Positions 43,742-51,937 of a stretch of 60,828 nucleotides of DNA are shown one piece after another (positions within the stretch are counted from its first letter, which is position 1; the number at the start of each line of letters is the position of its first letter). Origin of the DNA: Trichocoleus desertorum ATA4-8-CV12 (GTDB taxonomy: Bacteria; Cyanobacteriota; Cyanobacteriia; FACHB-46); the NCBI GenBank assembly GCA_019358975.1, contig JAHHIL010000029.1, positions 1 to 60,828 on the forward strand, in the 5' to 3' direction. Both the position numbers and the translations under genes were made by a program. Below the pieces are notes generated by a model. It searched no databases, was not told where the DNA came from, and saw only the letters and a program-made list of their open reading frames with translations.

Positions 43742-44629
43742 ATGACAACGCGCACCCCCCTAACCCTGATTACAGGCCCCCTCGGTAGTGGCAAAACTAC
43801 ATTGCTACGCCATATTCTCGCTACGGTATCGCAGAAGATTGCGATTCTGATGAATGAGTTTGGTGAGATTGCGATCGATGCCAAAGTGATTCAAGGCCAG
43901 AACGTGAGCATGGCTGACCTAGGCGGGGGGTGCGTTTGCTGTTCGCTCTTGGGTGAGTTTGAAGCGGCTGTAAATGAGATTATTGAAACCGTCAATCCAG
44001 ATCTAATCGTGGTAGAAACCACTGGGCTAGCGGAACCGGATGCGCTGGTGTTTGACATTCAAGAGAGCATTCCTCAGGTGCGCTTAGATGGTGTAGTGAC
44101 CGTGATTGATGCGGATGGTTTGGTTCAATATCCGCAAGTGGGGCATACCGGGCGGATTCAGATTGAGTCAGCCGATGCCATTTTGCTCAACAAGGTGGAT
44201 TTAGTAGCGGAGAGTGAACTGGAAGCGATCGCCACTAAACTCCACCACTTTAATGAAACGGCTCCTATCTTTCAGACACAGCGTGGTCAGATTGATCCAG
44301 CCTTATTGTTTGGGATTGCCAAAGCTGAGCGATCGCTCCAACCACCCCATCACATCCATCAGCCAGAGTTTGACTCCTTCAGTTACACCTCGCCTGCCAC
44401 CTTCGATCGCACCTGTTTTGAAGAATTTGCGGATAGTCTAGCGCCAACGGTCTACCGAGCTAAAGGTTTTGTACGCTTTGTAGATGATATTTATCTATTT
44501 AACTTTGTAGCGGGTCGCTGGGACTTTGAACCCTTTGAGCAAGAAACGACAGAGCTAGTCTTTATTGGTAAACAGGTGAATGAACACCAAGCAGAAATTC
44601 TGACTCGTCTCAAAGCCTGTGAGCACTAA
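43742..44629 (+). CDS. COG0523 (CobW/ZNG1-type) GTP-dependent metallochaperone
   Basis: A 295-residue G3E-family GTPase. Walker A is GPLGSGKTT (12-20), Walker B-like VVETTGLAEPD, and base recognition NKVDL. The metal-binding motif Cys64-Val-Cys66-Cys67 is in GGGCVCCSLL. The short C-terminal domain (about 205-295) is typical of COG0523. These proteins insert or deliver Zn, Co or Ni to client enzymes. Position between rtcB and archease raises the possibility of a metal-dependent client there (RtcB uses Mn), but this is inference. No Zur or cobalamin riboswitch signal was seen upstream. Confidence 0.9.
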   Translation: MTTRTPLTLITGPLGSGKTTLLRHILATVSQKIAILMNEFGEIAIDAKVIQGQNVSMADLGGGCVCCSLLGEFEAAVNEIIETVNPDLIVVETTGLAEPDALVFDIQESIPQVRLDGVVTVIDADGLVQYPQVGHTGRIQIESADAILLNKVDLVAESELEAIATKLHHFNETAPIFQTQRGQIDPALLFGIAKAERSLQPPHHIHQPEFDSFSYTSPATFDRTCFEEFADSLAPTVYRAKGFVRFVDDIYLFNFVAGRWDFEPFEQETTELVFIGKQVNEHQAEILTRLKACEH

Positions 44630-44736
44630 GGCAAATCGTATCCTTATGAATAGCATGAGCCAAAATCGATTGGTTAAACTCTAGGCTGGGCTGTTGCTAC
44701 TGACAGTCTGTTCAAAAGGACGGAGGTTAGAGCATT

Positions 44737-46710
44737 TTGGAAGTTGCCCTCTCTCAACTCCGGAACTATGGTAGCGCTGTGTTGCTGGTTGCGATCGCCT
44801 CACTACTAATTCTGCTAGCCCCCGACTCGACAATTGCAGAAAGTCCTTGGCTGATCGGTTTTGCTCCGGTCATTTTGAGTGCAAGATATGGGGGTCTAGG
44901 GCCAGGTCTCCTCGCTACAGTGCTAGCTGGTTTTGCTTGTGCCTACGGCCTGCCGTCATTCAACGGTGCGATCGCTTTTGTGCCAAGTGACCTAGTTGCG
45001 CTAGGGATATTTGGGCTAGAAGGCCTCTTGATCAGTGCGTTTCTCCATAAGCTCCATACGACTCTACCCCAACAGCAGCGGGGGCCATATTCCGAGCCGC
45101 AATTAAGAGCTATTTTAGACAATGCTCCAGTGGGACTGTATGTCGTAGGCAGTTCTAGCTATGAGTTTGTCAACCAGTACTTGTGCTCTTGGTTAGGGCT
45201 GACTTCAGAACAAATTTCGGGTAGTGGTTGGATAGATAGCATTCATCCAGACGACAGAGAATGGGTGGTGCATGCGACTACAGCAAGCCTGACAGGAGGC
45301 CATGCCTTTGAAGCCGAGTATCGGATTCTAGACCAAAGTGGCACAAGCTATTGGATCTTAGATCGGGCTGTCCCAGTGCGAGATCAAGCAGGTCAACTAC
45401 TGTTCTTCCAAGGGTCTTGTGTAGATATCACCGCCCGCAAGCAGGCTGAGGAGTGTTTACAGACATTGGCAAACCAATTGCAAGAGCGAACCGCAGAGCT
45501 TTCTGCTGCACGAGCCCACACTCAAGCCATTCTGGACTACACCCCCGCCATCATCTACATCATTGATACCGATGGCTATATGAGGTTTGCCAACGCTGAA
45601 TGGTATCGGATCTTTGGAGCCGTACTCGGAAACCCCATTGAAGGTCGCAATCTCTATGATTTTTTGCCTCCGGAAGCAGCGGCTGTGTTCTTTCGTGAGA
45701 ATGAAGAGCTTTTTAACTCAGCCAAGGTCATGACGTTTGAGAATGATATGACCCTACCCGATGGCGTTCATAGTTTTATCCGCATTAAGTTTCCGCTTCA
45801 GGACGCCAACGGAGAAGTTTACGCCTTCTGTGGAGTCTCACTTGATATCACCGAGCGCAAGCAAGCCGAAGCCCAATTGCAAGCTCTCACGCGCCAATTA
45901 CAAGCGCAAAATGAACAATTGACAGAAGTATCGCGTTTGAAGTCAGAATTTCTCACCAATATGTCGCATGAGTTGCGCACGCCTCTCACTTCGATCCTAG
46001 GCTTCTCCAGCGTTTTGCTACAAAAGAATTTTGGGCCGTTGAATCCTAAACAAGAGCAGTATTTATCCCTGGTTCATTCTAGTGGCGAACATTTACTCAC
46101 GCTGATCAATGATTTGTTAGATCTAGCCAAAATAGAAGCAGGCAGACTAGAGCTTTATGTGGAGGAGCTCAATCTTGCAGCATTATGCCAAGCCGCTCTA
46201 GAAATGGTGCAGGTGCGAGCATTGAGTAAACAGCAGCAGTTATCTCAAGAACTCCCCCTAGCTTGTGAATTTATCCTAGGCGATCGCCAACGCATTTTGC
46301 AGGTGTTGCTGAACTATCTATCCAACGCTATCAAGTTCACGCCATCAGGCGGCACCATTACGCTAAAGACTCAACTTGCGACTGCTGTGGAGTTACAGAG
46401 CCTCAATGTGTTGGAGTCAGAGGGAGATGTGGCTTTGAGTGGTGTCTCTCCTTCTATGTTTGTAGGTTTATCAGTGAGTGATACAGGGATTGGTGTCCCG
46501 CTCGAAGATCAACATTTACTGTTCCAAACTTTTCAGCAAGTGGATGGAACGACCGATCGCCAGCATGAGGGAACAGGCTTGGGTTTAGCGCTGACCAAGC
46601 GTTTAGTCGAGTTACATGGAGGCAGGGTCTCGTTTACCTCCACCTGTGGAGTTGGCAGCACTTTCTCCGCTTGGTTTCCCTTACTTGAGACCAGCGTAGA
46701 ACCAGTTTAG
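44737..46710 (+). CDS. membrane sensor histidine kinase, DUF4118-PAS-PAS-HisKA
   Basis: A 657-residue hybrid-free kinase. The N-terminal DUF4118 (KdpD-type) membrane domain has four spans within about 10-110. Two PAS domains lie at about 120-245 and 262-380, each ending in a PAC segment (DITARKQAEE, DITERKQAEA). HisKA with FLTNMSHELRTPLTSILGF carries the phospho-accepting His (about 415), and an HATPase domain has DTGIGVPLEDQ and EGTGLGLALTKRL. The start codon is TTG at 44737 behind GGACGGAGG. The signal sensed is unknown. No response regulator is adjacent. Its place between a metallochaperone and archease is not explained by known pathways. Confidence 0.9.
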   Translation: MEVALSQLRNYGSAVLLVAIASLLILLAPDSTIAESPWLIGFAPVILSARYGGLGPGLLATVLAGFACAYGLPSFNGAIAFVPSDLVALGIFGLEGLLISAFLHKLHTTLPQQQRGPYSEPQLRAILDNAPVGLYVVGSSSYEFVNQYLCSWLGLTSEQISGSGWIDSIHPDDREWVVHATTASLTGGHAFEAEYRILDQSGTSYWILDRAVPVRDQAGQLLFFQGSCVDITARKQAEECLQTLANQLQERTAELSAARAHTQAILDYTPAIIYIIDTDGYMRFANAEWYRIFGAVLGNPIEGRNLYDFLPPEAAAVFFRENEELFNSAKVMTFENDMTLPDGVHSFIRIKFPLQDANGEVYAFCGVSLDITERKQAEAQLQALTRQLQAQNEQLTEVSRLKSEFLTNMSHELRTPLTSILGFSSVLLQKNFGPLNPKQEQYLSLVHSSGEHLLTLINDLLDLAKIEAGRLELYVEELNLAALCQAALEMVQVRALSKQQQLSQELPLACEFILGDRQRILQVLLNYLSNAIKFTPSGGTITLKTQLATAVELQSLNVLESEGDVALSGVSPSMFVGLSVSDTGIGVPLEDQHLLFQTFQQVDGTTDRQHEGTGLGLALTKRLVELHGGRVSFTSTCGVGSTFSAWFPLLETSVEPV

Positions 46711-46765
46711 ATCTGCAAATATAGAACTTAGTAATTACCTTTAACCTAAATAAACTAACAAACCT

Positions 46766-47197
46766 ATGTCTTACGAATTTTTAGAAGATATTGCGATCGC
46801 GGATATTGCCTTTCAAGCTTGGGGCAAGGATTTGCAGGAAGTATTCTTGGCGGCAGGAGATGCGGTCACCAATACCATGATTGATAACCTAGAGGCGATC
46901 GCACCTCAAGAAACTCGCACCTTTACCCTAGACAACGACGAGCTAGATCTATTGCTCTTTAATTTCCTGCAAGAGTTCATCTACTACAAAGACAGCGAAC
47001 TCCTCCTCCTGCGTCCTCAACAGGTAAAAATCGAGCAAAAGGATATGATTTATTACCTAACGGCGATCGCAAAGGGAGAAGAACTCGATCCAGAACGACA
47101 CGAGCAGCGAGTTGATGTAAAAGCCGTAACTCTTCACCGCTTCAAGCTAGAACAAACGCCCGACGGCTGGACGGCACTGGTCATTTTAGATATTTAA
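46766..47197 (+). CDS. archease
   Basis: Small protein (143 residues) that accelerates guanylylation and turnover of RtcB and widens its nucleotide use. Family marks are FLEDIAIADIAFQAWG, the LDLLLFNFLQEFIYYKD helix and the C-terminal strand ending LVILDI; the conserved acidic residues for metal binding are kept. It lies 3.1 kb downstream of rtcB on the same strand, 55 bases after the kinase gene. Confidence 0.9.
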   Translation: MSYEFLEDIAIADIAFQAWGKDLQEVFLAAGDAVTNTMIDNLEAIAPQETRTFTLDNDELDLLLFNFLQEFIYYKDSELLLLRPQQVKIEQKDMIYYLTAIAKGEELDPERHEQRVDVKAVTLHRFKLEQTPDGWTALVILDI

Positions 47198-47243
47198 GAG
47201 TCGTGTGACAGTCGTAGGAGGTATTGTACTTCGATGATACGCG

Positions 47244-47492
47244 CTACAAAGTCGGCAAGTACATCCCATAAATACTTTTAGTTGAGTTGCCAGTATGTTT
47301 ATTGATTTGTTTTTTACTTTGAGGTGAGGTTTTAACCTTGGTTGGAGATGACGATAGTGGCAAAAATAAAACAGCAATACTTGATAGTACGCTAATTATA
47401 AATGCCACAACTATACTCCATAGAATTTTATCTCTTAGTTCTATAACCCTAGAATATCTTTCAATTTCTTTTTCTATTAAAATAAATCTTTT
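47244..47492 (-). pseudogene. out-of-frame continuation of the 47.5 kb membrane gene
   Basis: An 82-codon open frame on the minus strand, between a stop at 47493-47495 and the stop at 47244-47246. It lacks ATG/GTG/TTG before its membrane span. It reads IEKEIERYSRVIELRDKILW then a hydrophobic span (SIVVAFIISVLSSIAVLFLPL) and a Ser/Lys-rich tail. It overlaps the last 16 bases of the preceding gene in another frame. The simplest reading is a frameshift near 47480-47492 that cut a longer protein; programmed frameshifting is an alternative. Confidence 0.4.
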
Positions 47493-48286
47493 TCATATAA
47501 TTTAGACATCATTAATCTCACTAAACCATAGGGTAGCAACATTGCAAGAATTAAAACATACAAGAAATATGGCTGCTCAAAAAAAGTTCCTTTTGGATAT
47601 TTGTAGTCTGGGTAAGTGGAAATAGAAGACTGCGGAGTGTGAATTCTTTCTCTAATTAAAAAGTCTAGTTTCTCATTTGTATTTTTAGTGCTCAGGGCTT
47701 GATTTGCTGCTTTGTTAGTCTTTGCAATTTCTTCTTGTACTTTTTTGTCTCGTTCCGTCTCCCATTGAGCAAGGCTTTTATCATATTGTTTTTGATATTG
47801 CTCAACTCTGTGCACCTGTAAAGAAGGTAAAGTTGCAGTCCAGGCTACAAGAACGGAAACAAAAAAAATAGCAAAATTCCTTGTAGAGAAAATCCTCTGA
47901 AGATTGCTTATTCCAACTGCATTAACTTCATTTCGTAGGTATCTGTCTAAATCTGAAAATATAAGAAACACAAAATCTCGATTCTCCCCCCCAATTGTAA
48001 GCTGTGTTATTGAAGAAAATGTTAATGAAAGTGATAACTCCTTCTCAAAACTCATTTCGATTTGAATTGCTTCTATTCTTTGTGTTTTTGAGTTGCCTTC
48101 GCTTAAAATAACTTGGATATCATTCGTGTCGAAAACAAAAGAGTCTGAGCGAAATACTCTGTATTTTGGTTTGCAATCATGATTGATAGCTTGACCGCGG
48201 TTAGTTAAGATTTCGTGGATTTTTTGTATCCGTTCTTCAGTTAGAATAAATCCATCAGTATTTTGATAAGTAGAATAAGCTCCCAT
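47477..48286 (-). CDS. AT-rich accessory membrane protein, unknown, possibly 3'-frameshifted
   Basis: A 269-residue protein. The cytoplasmic N-terminal 140 residues hold a predicted beta-rich domain (FVFDTNDIQVILSEG...IEMSFEKELSLSLTFSSIT). Transmembrane helix 1 is at about 137-155 (AIFFVSVLVAWTATLPSL). A long coiled-coil-like segment follows (VEQYQKQYDKSLAQWETERDKKVQEEI), then helix 2 at about 240-258. A good ribosome site (AAAGGAAG) precedes ATG 48286. Base composition is much more AT-rich than the neighbours and HIP1 sites are absent, suggesting recent acquisition. Family not recognised. See the downstream frame for a possible missing C-terminus. Confidence 0.6.
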   Translation of the reverse strand: MGAYSTYQNTDGFILTEERIQKIHEILTNRGQAINHDCKPKYRVFRSDSFVFDTNDIQVILSEGNSKTQRIEAIQIEMSFEKELSLSLTFSSITQLTIGGENRDFVFLIFSDLDRYLRNEVNAVGISNLQRIFSTRNFAIFFVSVLVAWTATLPSLQVHRVEQYQKQYDKSLAQWETERDKKVQEEIAKTNKAANQALSTKNTNEKLDFLIRERIHTPQSSISTYPDYKYPKGTFFEQPYFLYVLILAMLLPYGLVRLMMSKLYEKDLF

Positions 48287-48530
48287 ATATCACTTCCTTT
48301 AGAAACCCCATTACCTAAAGTAATACTAGCGTCTTGATCGAGATAAAATAACTTATTCATAAAGATTCTACATAGTAAATTACCTTAATAACCTTAGTAC
48401 TATATTTTTTGTTATAATAATTCCTAAGCCTAACTTCTGCTATTAGGCTAGGGCGCTCGTATTTATTCTGATTCAAATAGTTGCGATCGCTGTGCAAAAA
48501 GAAGTTTTCAAAGATTGATCGCACTACACC

Positions 48531-48977
48531 TTAACCAGAAATGTTTTCCTCTGGAAGCCAGTCTTCTGTAAGCACTAACTTCAGCGGATATGGACAGGTT
48601 TCTGGAAAAACCTCAAGGGATATTCCGGTTTGCTTAGCGGCTTGTTGTCGAGCGCGTTGATAGCTTACTTCCAGATATTCTGCTGGGTAACTTTTGAGAG
48701 TAGGGCTGTCTTCAAGAGCCAAACTGATTTGAGTCCGAGCATCCGTAATAGAGTCTAGCCAGCTATCAGAGCGGCGTTGCGGTTGATATTGCCACTTGAG
48801 CAAGTGCAGTAGGAGGCGAATCAATTGACTGGTGACTCCCCGCCGTTCACTCTTGCCCAAATCTTCAATTTCCTCAATCAGATGCTCCAGATCAACTTCA
48901 TGCCAACGGCGATCGCGGAGTAGCTGGGCTGTTTGTTTGATCCATAAATCAAAATCTGCGGTGTAAGTTATGCTCAT
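48531..48977 (-). CDS. DUF29 domain protein
   Basis: A 148-residue member of DUF29, a family expanded in cyanobacteria with no known function. Recognised by YTADFDLWIKQTAQLLRDRRWHEVDLEHLIEEIEDLGKSER and LLHLLKWQYQPQRRSDSW. The ATG at 48977 (MSITYTADF) is chosen, with GGAG upstream. It is all-helical and soluble. Confidence 0.9.
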   Translation of the reverse strand: MSITYTADFDLWIKQTAQLLRDRRWHEVDLEHLIEEIEDLGKSERRGVTSQLIRLLLHLLKWQYQPQRRSDSWLDSITDARTQISLALEDSPTLKSYPAEYLEVSYQRARQQAAKQTGISLEVFPETCPYPLKLVLTEDWLPEENISG

Positions 48978-49273
48978 AACTCGCTCCTTCTGCTGGAGTG
49001 CCCTTAGCTTTACCCAGTGCCATCCCAATCATAGCCTTCTGATGCTGGAAGCAATTTTCTGGGATGAGCGATCGCCCTAATTCTAAGGCGGAGCGATCGC
49101 AACTCGGGATAAACCTGATCTCTAAAGTCATGATGAACTGATTTTTCGCTCGGCGACTCTCCGGTTAAACTAGGTTTTGGTGTGAAAAGTATACAGAGTT
49201 TAAGTAATTACTCTGAAACGGGTGTAGATACTGGTCATGGGGAGATAACATCGCAAGCAACTAGGAAAGGGTA

Positions 49274-50800
49274 ATGCATCGAGAAGCCGCCAACTCGTTT
49301 GAGCGTTCCACCCGTCATTTTTTCTCAAACGGTATTCGATTTCTACTGCAACTACTGAATAGAAAAACCGTTTTGATTCTGACTCTCCTGTTCATTGCTG
49401 GGGTGTCTGGAGCTTTGTGGAATATGTCGCGGCTCTCATCTAGCTTGATAGAGTCTCAGGCACTTCAGAGCGCTGCTTTGTATGCTCAAGCCATTGAAGA
49501 AGCTCGCACCCTCTACAGTTCCGAAGCAGTCAGGCGAGTCGCAGGTGTTCCCGGAGTTACAGTGACGTATGACTACACAGATACGCCGGGTGCGATCCCA
49601 GTACCAGCCACCTATTTGATCGAGCTGAGCCATCACCTGAGCGACAAAAATCCTGGCATGTCGGTACGGCTGTATAGTGCCTACCCATTTCCTCAGCGCA
49701 AAGCTGAAGGTGGCCCTAAGGATGACTTTGAGCGCGAAGCTCTGCGTTATCTAACCCAACATCCTGAGCAACCGTTCTATAGAATCGAAACTTTTCAAGG
49801 TCGTCCTGCTCTGCGCTATGCCCAAGCGGACATCATGCAGGCTAGTTGCGTCAGTTGCCATAACAGTGACCCCAATAGCCCTAAACGAGATTGGCGGGTA
49901 GGAGATGTACGAGGTGCGCTGGCGATTAGTCGGCCACTAGATACGTTTATGGCTCAAACCAATGCTGGCTTACGTGGCACCTTCCTCATGCTCAGCACTC
50001 TGTCACTTTTAGCGTTGTCAGGAATCGCACTGGTGATCGGTCGCTTGCGTCAAACTTCTAAAGAGTTGGAGTTGCGCGTAATTGAGCGTACAGCCCAATT
50101 GCAATCTGCAAATCAGGAATTGGCTACCGAACAAGGAAAATCGGAACGCTTGTTGCTGAATATTTTGCCTCCACCCATTGCTCAAAAGCTCAAAGACGGT
50201 CAGAGCAATATTGCGGATGGTTTTGCCTCGGCCACAATTTTGTTTGCGGATCTGGTCAACTTTACCCAATTGGCCGAACAAGTGCCTCCTGAAGAACTCG
50301 TGGCGATGTTGAATGAGATCTTTTCCGCCTTCGATCGCCTGAGTGAACAATATGACCTAGAAAAAATCAAGACAATTGGAGATGCTTATATGGTGGTGGG
50401 AGGCTTACCCACGATACGACCTGACCATCCCCAAGCGATCGCCGAAATGGCTCTGGCTATGCGCGAGGAGATCCACAAATTCAATCTCCGCTATCACCAA
50501 AATTGCAGCCTCCGAATTGGTATTAATACGGGGCCAGTAGTAGCTGGGGTGATTGGCACCAAGAAGTTTATCTACGACCTATGGGGCGATACGGTCAATG
50601 TTGCCAGTCGCATGGAATCTCATGGCTTACCAGGGGAAATTCAAGTCACTGCTGCTACCTACGAATGCCTCCGGGATGACTACAGCTTCGAGTTTAGAGG
50701 TTCAATTGAGGTCAAAGGGAAAGGAGCCATCACGGCCTATTTGCTGACAGGCAGGAAAAGCCATGCCAACCTTTATCTGACTCCTGCATCGGTAACTTGA
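49274..50800 (+). CDS. class III adenylate cyclase with heme-motif DUF3365 sensor domain
   Basis: A 508-residue membrane cyclase. Transmembrane helix 1 is at 33-50. The extracytoplasmic DUF3365 (Tll0287-like) domain (about 58-225) carries Cys192-Val-Ser-Cys195-His196, a c-type heme attachment motif. Helix 2 is at 235-256, then a coiled coil, then the cyclase domain (about 315-505). Catalytic residues are Asp326 and Asp370 (metals), adenine-specifying Lys366 and Asp435, and Asn442 and Arg446, so ATP rather than GTP is predicted. It probably reports redox, gas or small-ligand state by making cAMP. It has no operon partner. Confidence 0.9.
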   Translation: MHREAANSFERSTRHFFSNGIRFLLQLLNRKTVLILTLLFIAGVSGALWNMSRLSSSLIESQALQSAALYAQAIEEARTLYSSEAVRRVAGVPGVTVTYDYTDTPGAIPVPATYLIELSHHLSDKNPGMSVRLYSAYPFPQRKAEGGPKDDFEREALRYLTQHPEQPFYRIETFQGRPALRYAQADIMQASCVSCHNSDPNSPKRDWRVGDVRGALAISRPLDTFMAQTNAGLRGTFLMLSTLSLLALSGIALVIGRLRQTSKELELRVIERTAQLQSANQELATEQGKSERLLLNILPPPIAQKLKDGQSNIADGFASATILFADLVNFTQLAEQVPPEELVAMLNEIFSAFDRLSEQYDLEKIKTIGDAYMVVGGLPTIRPDHPQAIAEMALAMREEIHKFNLRYHQNCSLRIGINTGPVVAGVIGTKKFIYDLWGDTVNVASRMESHGLPGEIQVTAATYECLRDDYSFEFRGSIEVKGKGAITAYLLTGRKSHANLYLTPASVT

Positions 50801-50837
50801 AGTAGGCGATCGCTCTATTAACATTTTCAATCATTTT

Positions 50838-50939
50838 TATAGCAATCCCAAATGGATTGGGAACAGGGGGTGGGGGCTTTGTCCCCACGCAAGGGTTTTA
50901 CCTCTGCACCCCATTCAAGAATCAAAAAGGATTGCTATA
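50838..50939. repeat. 102-base MITE-like element with 11-bp terminal inverted repeats
   Basis: TATAGCAATCC (50838-50848) and GGATTGCTATA (50929-50939) are perfect terminal inverted repeats enclosing GC-rich sequence without coding potential. TA flanks both sides, as for Tc1/IS630-type targets. It sits in the leader of crcB. Confidence 0.5.
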
Positions 50940-50974
50940 TAGCGATAGATTTAATTGACTGAGGAGCGTATCAA

Positions 50975-51373
50975 TTGCTGCAAAATGTTACTTTGCTGGG
51001 TGTTTTAGCTATTGCGATCGGTGCAGTCCCAGGTGCCGTAAGTCGCTATTACTTGACTGAGTTTTGCAAAAAGTCCTTCGGCACAGATTTTCCTTACGGA
51101 ACTTTTATTGTCAATTTCACGGGCTGTTTATTAATGGGTTTTTCCGTTACTTTGTTTATGGCAATTCCAGGGTTTCCACCAGAAGCAGATTTGTTGGTCA
51201 GAACTGGTTTCTTGGGTGCCTATACAACCTTTTCAACTTACGGTTACGATACAGTTTCGCTGTGGAAAAATCGCCAGAAAGCAGCCTCTCTCTTTTATTG
51301 GCTAGGTAGTGCAGTTTTGGCGGTAGTTGGTATTGTAGTGGGTCGTTATTTGGCAACCCTAATTGTGGGATAA
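50975..51373 (+). CDS. crcB: fluoride channel CrcB/Fluc, copy 1
   Basis: Small membrane protein (132 residues, four spans) forming dual-topology dimeric fluoride channels that expel F-. Signatures: GAVPGAVSRYYLT, GTFIVNFTGCLLMGF with the pore Asn, and TGFLGAYTTFSTYGYDT with the Phe-box and central Na-site residues. The start is TTG at 50975 behind GAGGAG. The second crcB begins 69 bases later, so the two may form a heterodimer of fixed opposite topology. Confidence 0.93.
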   Translation: MLQNVTLLGVLAIAIGAVPGAVSRYYLTEFCKKSFGTDFPYGTFIVNFTGCLLMGFSVTLFMAIPGFPPEADLLVRTGFLGAYTTFSTYGYDTVSLWKNRQKAASLFYWLGSAVLAVVGIVVGRYLATLIVG

Positions 51374-51442
51374 GAGTCATCCACTTGAGTAAAAATATCA
51401 ACTCCAAGCCAATCTATTTAACTATCAAAGAAACTTTTGACC

Positions 51443-51841
51443 ATGCAAAATGCTTTTGTTCGTACTGTTATGGCGATCGCCTTAGGTGCAATTCCAGGTG
51501 CTTTAGGACGCTACTTTATCACTGAAATCACTCAGGCAGCGATTGGCAAAGATTCCTATTACGGTACATTTTTCATCAACGTAACAGGCTGTTTTATGAT
51601 TGCCTTGTTTTACACTCTAAACGAAAAGAGGCTTGAAAGCTTTTCACCTGAAACTCGGTTGGCGATCGCGACTGGTTTTTGTGGTGCCTATACCACTTTC
51701 TCAACTTACGGATTAGAAACCTTTACTCAAGTGGATCAAGGTAATGGTACAGTAGCCTTAATTTATTGGTTGGGCAGCATAGTGTTTGGGATGCTTGCGG
51801 TGCAAGCGGGTATCCTTTTAGGTAATCTAAAATCCCAATAG
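51443..51841 (+). CDS. crcB: fluoride channel CrcB/Fluc, copy 2
   Basis: Second tandem Fluc protein, 132 residues. It keeps GAIPGALGRYFIT, GTFFINVTGCFMIALF and TGFCGAYTTFSTYGLET. Charge pattern in the loops differs from copy 1, as expected when paired genes encode fixed opposite orientations. ATG 51443 is chosen over an in-frame TTG two codons earlier. Confidence 0.93.
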   Translation: MQNAFVRTVMAIALGAIPGALGRYFITEITQAAIGKDSYYGTFFINVTGCFMIALFYTLNEKRLESFSPETRLAIATGFCGAYTTFSTYGLETFTQVDQGNGTVALIYWLGSIVFGMLAVQAGILLGNLKSQ

Positions 51842-51937
51842 GCTAATCTCTAGATTTATGGTTAGGATGTGCCACCAACAGGCTGCTTACCCCGTTGCCT
51901 GACTTATGGAGCGTAGTCTGGATAATGCAGGACTGAT

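Noticed and set aside
50801-50974. Fluoride riboswitch upstream of crcB
   Set aside because: I looked for the conserved pseudoknot segments (GGNGAUGG near the 5' end, a UGAUG..CC element near the 3' end) and did not find them; the space is taken by a MITE-like repeat.
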